From: Bacillota bacterium
Lineage (GTDB): Bacteria; Bacillota; Clostridia; Acetivibrionales; DTU013
Length of the DNA: 64,000 bases
Direction: 5' to 3'
NCBI GenBank assembly: GCA_023411575.1
Contig: JAEYOP010000039.1
Span: 62,001-126,000, forward strand
Shown: positions 61,489 through 64,000 of the stretch, piece by piece
How positions within the stretch are numbered: the first letter of the stretch is position 1
Layout of the letters: each line of letters opens with the position of its first letter
Notes under the pieces: model-generated
Databases searched by the model: none
Told to the model about the DNA's origin: nothing
Seen by the model: the letters and a program-made list of their open reading frames with translations, nothing else
Translations under genes and position numbers: made by a program

Positions 61489-62520
61489 ATGGAGGAAGAA
61501 AGGCTGCTGGAGAGGGAGACCGTCGGCGAGGACATTGATGAGACCGGTCTCCGGCCCAGGAAATTCAATGAATATATAGGACAGACCAAAGTCAAGGAAA
61601 ACCTGAATATCTTTATCGAAGCCGCCAAAAGACGAAAGGAAGCGCTGGACCACGTCCTGCTCTACGGACCTCCGGGGCTTGGAAAGACAACGCTTGCGGG
61701 GATCATCGCGTCGGAGCTTGGCGCGAACCTGCGTATCACCTCCGGCCCCGCCATTGAAAAGCCGGGGGATCTGGCGGCGATTCTGACCAATCTGGGCAGC
61801 TTTGACGTTCTTTTTATCGACGAAATTCACCGCTTGAACCGGAGCGTCGAGGAAATCCTTTATCCCGCCATGGAGGACTATGCCCTGGACATCATCATCG
61901 GCAAAGGCCCCAGCGCCCGCTCGATCCGGCTGGACCTCCCGAAGTTCACCCTGGTCGGGGCGACCACCCGCGCAGGCCTGCTCACTTCGCCGCTCCGGGA
62001 CCGATTCGGCGTTATCAACCGCCTGGAAATGTACAACATCGATGAACTGACGCTCATAGTAAAGCGCTCGGCGGGCATACTGAACATTGAAATCGAAGAC
62101 AAGGGCGCAACGGAAATCGCGCGCCGTTCCAGGGGCACGCCGAGGATTGCCAACCGGCTTCTGAAAAGAGTAAGGGATTTCGCCCAGGTGAAAGCCGCGG
62201 GCGTTATCGACGAGGATGTGGCGGCAATGGCTTTGAGCGCCCTGGAGATCGATGGGATCGGCCTCGACATGACCGACCGGAATATGCTTCTGAGCATCAT
62301 CGAAAAGTTCGGAGGAGGGCCGGTGGGGCTTGACACCCTTGCCGCCTGCATCGGTGAGGAATCGGATACGATCGAGGACGTGTACGAGCCCTATCTGCTT
62401 CAACTTGGCTTTATCAATAAAACGCCGAGGGGCCGGATGACTACGAAGCTTGCCTATGAGCATCTTGGCGTGAAAATGAAGGGCGACTGGTACGAACAGG
62501 AGGAAATGAAACTCGAATGA
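61489..62520 (+). CDS. ruvB: Holliday junction branch migration ATPase RuvB
   Basis: A 343-residue AAA+ motor. Walker A is YGPPGLGKTTLAGIIASEL, Walker B VLFIDEIHRLNRSVEE, sensor 1 LVGATTRAGLLTSPLRDRFG, and the C-terminal winged helix GRMTTKLAYEHLG. It drives branch migration with RuvA. It overlaps queH by 4 bp. Confidence 0.97.
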   Translation: MEEERLLERETVGEDIDETGLRPRKFNEYIGQTKVKENLNIFIEAAKRRKEALDHVLLYGPPGLGKTTLAGIIASELGANLRITSGPAIEKPGDLAAILTNLGSFDVLFIDEIHRLNRSVEEILYPAMEDYALDIIIGKGPSARSIRLDLPKFTLVGATTRAGLLTSPLRDRFGVINRLEMYNIDELTLIVKRSAGILNIEIEDKGATEIARRSRGTPRIANRLLKRVRDFAQVKAAGVIDEDVAAMALSALEIDGIGLDMTDRNMLLSIIEKFGGGPVGLDTLAACIGEESDTIEDVYEPYLLQLGFINKTPRGRMTTKLAYEHLGVKMKGDWYEQEEMKLE

Positions 62521-63038
62521 AGCTTCTGATGCACATGTGCTGTGCGCCGTGCTCCGTCTTTCCGCTGGCGCAGCTGCGGGAGGAGGGCATCGTACCGGAC
62601 GGCGTTTTCTTCAACCCCAATATCCATCCGGCCGAGGAGTTCCAGAGACGACGGGAGAACGTGGAAAAGCTGGCCGGGATAAAAGGCCTGAAGATAAGCT
62701 ATTTCGACGATTTCCGGCAGGACGTCTGGGAAAGCTTCGACGGAACCGGCGACGCCAGGTGTACCATGTGCTATGCGGTTCGTCTGGAGAAAGCGGCAGA
62801 GCTTGCCGCCGAGGGCGGATACGACGCCTTTACCACTTCGCTTCTCGTAAGTCCGTATCAAAAGCATGATCTTATAAAGCAACTCGGAGAGAAATTTGCC
62901 GAAAAAGCCGGCGTGAAATTTTTCTACAGGGACTTCCGTCCCGGCTTCCGTCAGGGCCAGCAGGAGGCGAAGGAGCTAGGGCTTTACCGCCAGAAATACT
63001 GCGGCTGCATTATTTCATATAATAGTCGGGGAAATTGA
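62517..63038 (+). CDS. queH: Epoxyqueuosine reductase QueH
   Basis: A 173-residue QueH (formerly DUF208). The conserved cysteine pair is in LLMHMCCAPCSVFPL, with a further RCTMCYAVRLEKAA and the C-terminal YCGCIISYNSR, which together form the metal and iron-sulfur sites. It reduces epoxyqueuosine to queuosine in tRNA and is a non-homologous counterpart of QueG. Coupled to ruvB, a frequent Clostridia arrangement. Confidence 0.9.
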   Translation: MKLLMHMCCAPCSVFPLAQLREEGIVPDGVFFNPNIHPAEEFQRRRENVEKLAGIKGLKISYFDDFRQDVWESFDGTGDARCTMCYAVRLEKAAELAAEGGYDAFTTSLLVSPYQKHDLIKQLGEKFAEKAGVKFFYRDFRPGFRQGQQEAKELGLYRQKYCGCIISYNSRGN

Positions 63039-63089
63039 CGCAATATGGACGGAACGAAAACGGACCGCCTTGAACTCATCAGGAAATAC

Positions 63090-63103
63090 CGAACATATGT
63101 TTG
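63090..63103 (+). promoter_or_regulatory. LexA (DinR) box
   Basis: CGAACATATGTTTG, identical to the box at 15863-15876. Its last three bases are the start of the -35 element, so a bound repressor would block transcription of the radical SAM gene. Confidence 0.75.
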
Positions 63104-63129
63104 ATTTTTTGCCGGGGAAGGGATATAAT
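63101..63129 (+). promoter_or_regulatory. Promoter of the radical SAM gene
   Basis: TTGATT (63101-63106), 17-bp spacer and TATAAT (63124-63129), 42 bp before the ATG. Confidence 0.75.
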
Positions 63130-63171
63130 ATAGCCATAAGGTTGCACTGTTTACGCATTGAGGTGGATCGG

Positions 63172-64000
63172 ATGGCTTATTTTATTATCGATAACCCCAT
63201 ATCGGCAGAAAACAATATCGCTCGGATGAGGGAAGACGCAAGATATGAGATCGCCGATGACACGCACCCGGAAGAGGAGTGTCCTCTTGATATGGAAAAA
63301 ATCGGTGCGATCCGGTCCCCGAAGGCGCTTCCGAAAGTGCCGAAAATGTTTTTGTCGAACAATTGCATCTTCAATTGCGCATACTGCAACTGCCGGACCG
63401 GCAACGACGAGAACAGGCGGTACTGCAACAATCCCAGGGAACTGGCCAGAATGGCGGTCGACCAATCCGTAAGAAATAGGCATGGCGTCTTTATCACTTC
63501 CGCAATTCATAAAAATCCGGATTATACGGAAGAATTGATTATCGAGACAATGAAGGTCATGCGTAATGAATTGGGCTACAACGGCTACATACACGCAAAG
63601 GTCATGCCTGGAACAGATCCTTTGCTGATCCGGCAGGCGGGGCTTTATGCGGACAGACTGAGCGTGAATATCGAGGTTGCCCGGAGCGAAGGCTATAAAA
63701 AGCTGGCAAGACAGAAAACCAAGGAGAACATTTTAACGCCCATGCAGCAGATCAGCGATCTGATCAAGGCGGCAAAAACGGAAAAGGGCGGGACGAGGCG
63801 GAAATTTGCGGTTTCCCAGACTACCCAGCTTATGGCCGGAAGCACCGGGGAAGACGACCGTACCATTATGATTCTGGCAAAAGCCCTCTATCGGAAATAT
63901 GGCTTGAAAAGGGTATACTACACGCCGTTTCAGTACAGACATGAGGCCAAAGGATACGACCTTCCGTTTACAACCACTCCGGCATGGCGGGTCCGCCGCC
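63172..64000 (+). CDS. Putative DNA modification/repair radical SAM protein (3' end outside window)
   Basis: The first 276 residues of a radical SAM enzyme; the frame is open to the window edge. The iron-sulfur motif is CIFNCAYC (CxxxCxxC, about 65-72), followed by an extra Cys-rich stretch NCRTGNDENRRYCNNP. The family pattern (MEKIGAIRSPKALPKVPKMF; GYIHAKVMPGTDPLLIRQAG; RLSVNIEVARSEGYKKLARQ) matches the group annotated as DNA modification/repair radical SAM proteins, often paired with a UDG-fold partner that would lie beyond the window. GAGGTGG precedes the ATG. The LexA box in its promoter supports a DNA-damage role. Confidence 0.88.
   Translation, partial: MAYFIIDNPISAENNIARMREDARYEIADDTHPEEECPLDMEKIGAIRSPKALPKVPKMFLSNNCIFNCAYCNCRTGNDENRRYCNNPRELARMAVDQSVRNRHGVFITSAIHKNPDYTEELIIETMKVMRNELGYNGYIHAKVMPGTDPLLIRQAGLYADRLSVNIEVARSEGYKKLARQKTKENILTPMQQISDLIKAAKTEKGGTRRKFAVSQTTQLMAGSTGEDDRTIMILAKALYRKYGLKRVYYTPFQYRHEAKGYDLPFTTTPAWRVRR

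Noticed and set aside
1..64000. CRISPR array, tRNA/rRNA, insertion sequence or prophage
   Set aside because: No regularly spaced direct repeats, transposase or integrase genes, or cloverleaf-type sequences were seen in the intergenic regions.

Overview
This 64 kb window looks like chromosome of a Clostridia-class Firmicute. The signs are strong AGGAGG-type ribosome binding sites, frequent TTG/GTG starts, DUF4364 and DUF1836 regulators, a GlgC-GlgD pair, AddAB rather than RecBCD, an S-layer (SLH) anchored pectin lyase, an AraC sensor with a large extracellular domain, and LexA boxes of the Gram-positive CGAAC-N4-GTTYG type. Most of the window is ordinary gene-dense chromosome. I see no rRNA, tRNA, CRISPR array, prophage or insertion sequence.

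Layout. 1-10.8 kb: the end of a MATE transporter, a DUF4364 regulator, a short QueG-like iron-sulfur protein, glgCD, a nucleotidyltransferase, a polar amino-acid ABC transporter, an EamA transporter and a calcium-repeat protein. 10.8-18.1 kb: an autoregulated MerR gene with two tandem MutS-like ATPases, a YjbR protein, a methyltransferase broken by a deletion, then an HAD nucleotidase and an arginase-fold fusion behind a promoter carrying a LexA box. 18.1-26.5 kb: addB-addA and an orphan Imm5-like immunity gene. 26.6-35.2 kb: a polysaccharide deacetylase lipoprotein, a MerR/MFS efflux pair with a typical 19-bp-spacer promoter, an SGNH hydrolase, DUF1836, mutY, an AraC regulator, an HAD hydrolase and a lipoprotein.

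35.3-41.1 kb: sbcD-sbcC, a small helical protein with a structured leader, and a cluster of hairpins/terminators. 41.2-53.1 kb: the rhamnogalacturonan locus. It has a solute-binding lipoprotein without permeases, a membrane AraC sensor 3 bp downstream, and a 2529-residue SLH-anchored protein with two PL11 rhamnogalacturonan lyase modules. 53.2-57.4 kb: a YtrA-type GntR regulator with an ABC ATPase and permease, then a Phd-Uma2 fusion. 57.4-64 kb: argGH (reverse) with a likely ArgR operator, ruvC-ruvA-ruvB-queH, and the start of a DNA-repair-type radical SAM gene behind a second, identical LexA box.

The most distinctive signals are: (i) the same 14-bp LexA-type box at two promoters, one driving an uncharacterised HAD plus arginase-fusion pair; (ii) the MerR plus double MutS-like module whose Walker B motifs both read Asn-Glu instead of Asp-Glu; (iii) the double PL11 protein with an apparent dedicated sensing pair. 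DNA repair and recombination is unusually well represented (MutS-like x2, AddAB, MutY, SbcCD, RuvABC, radical SAM).
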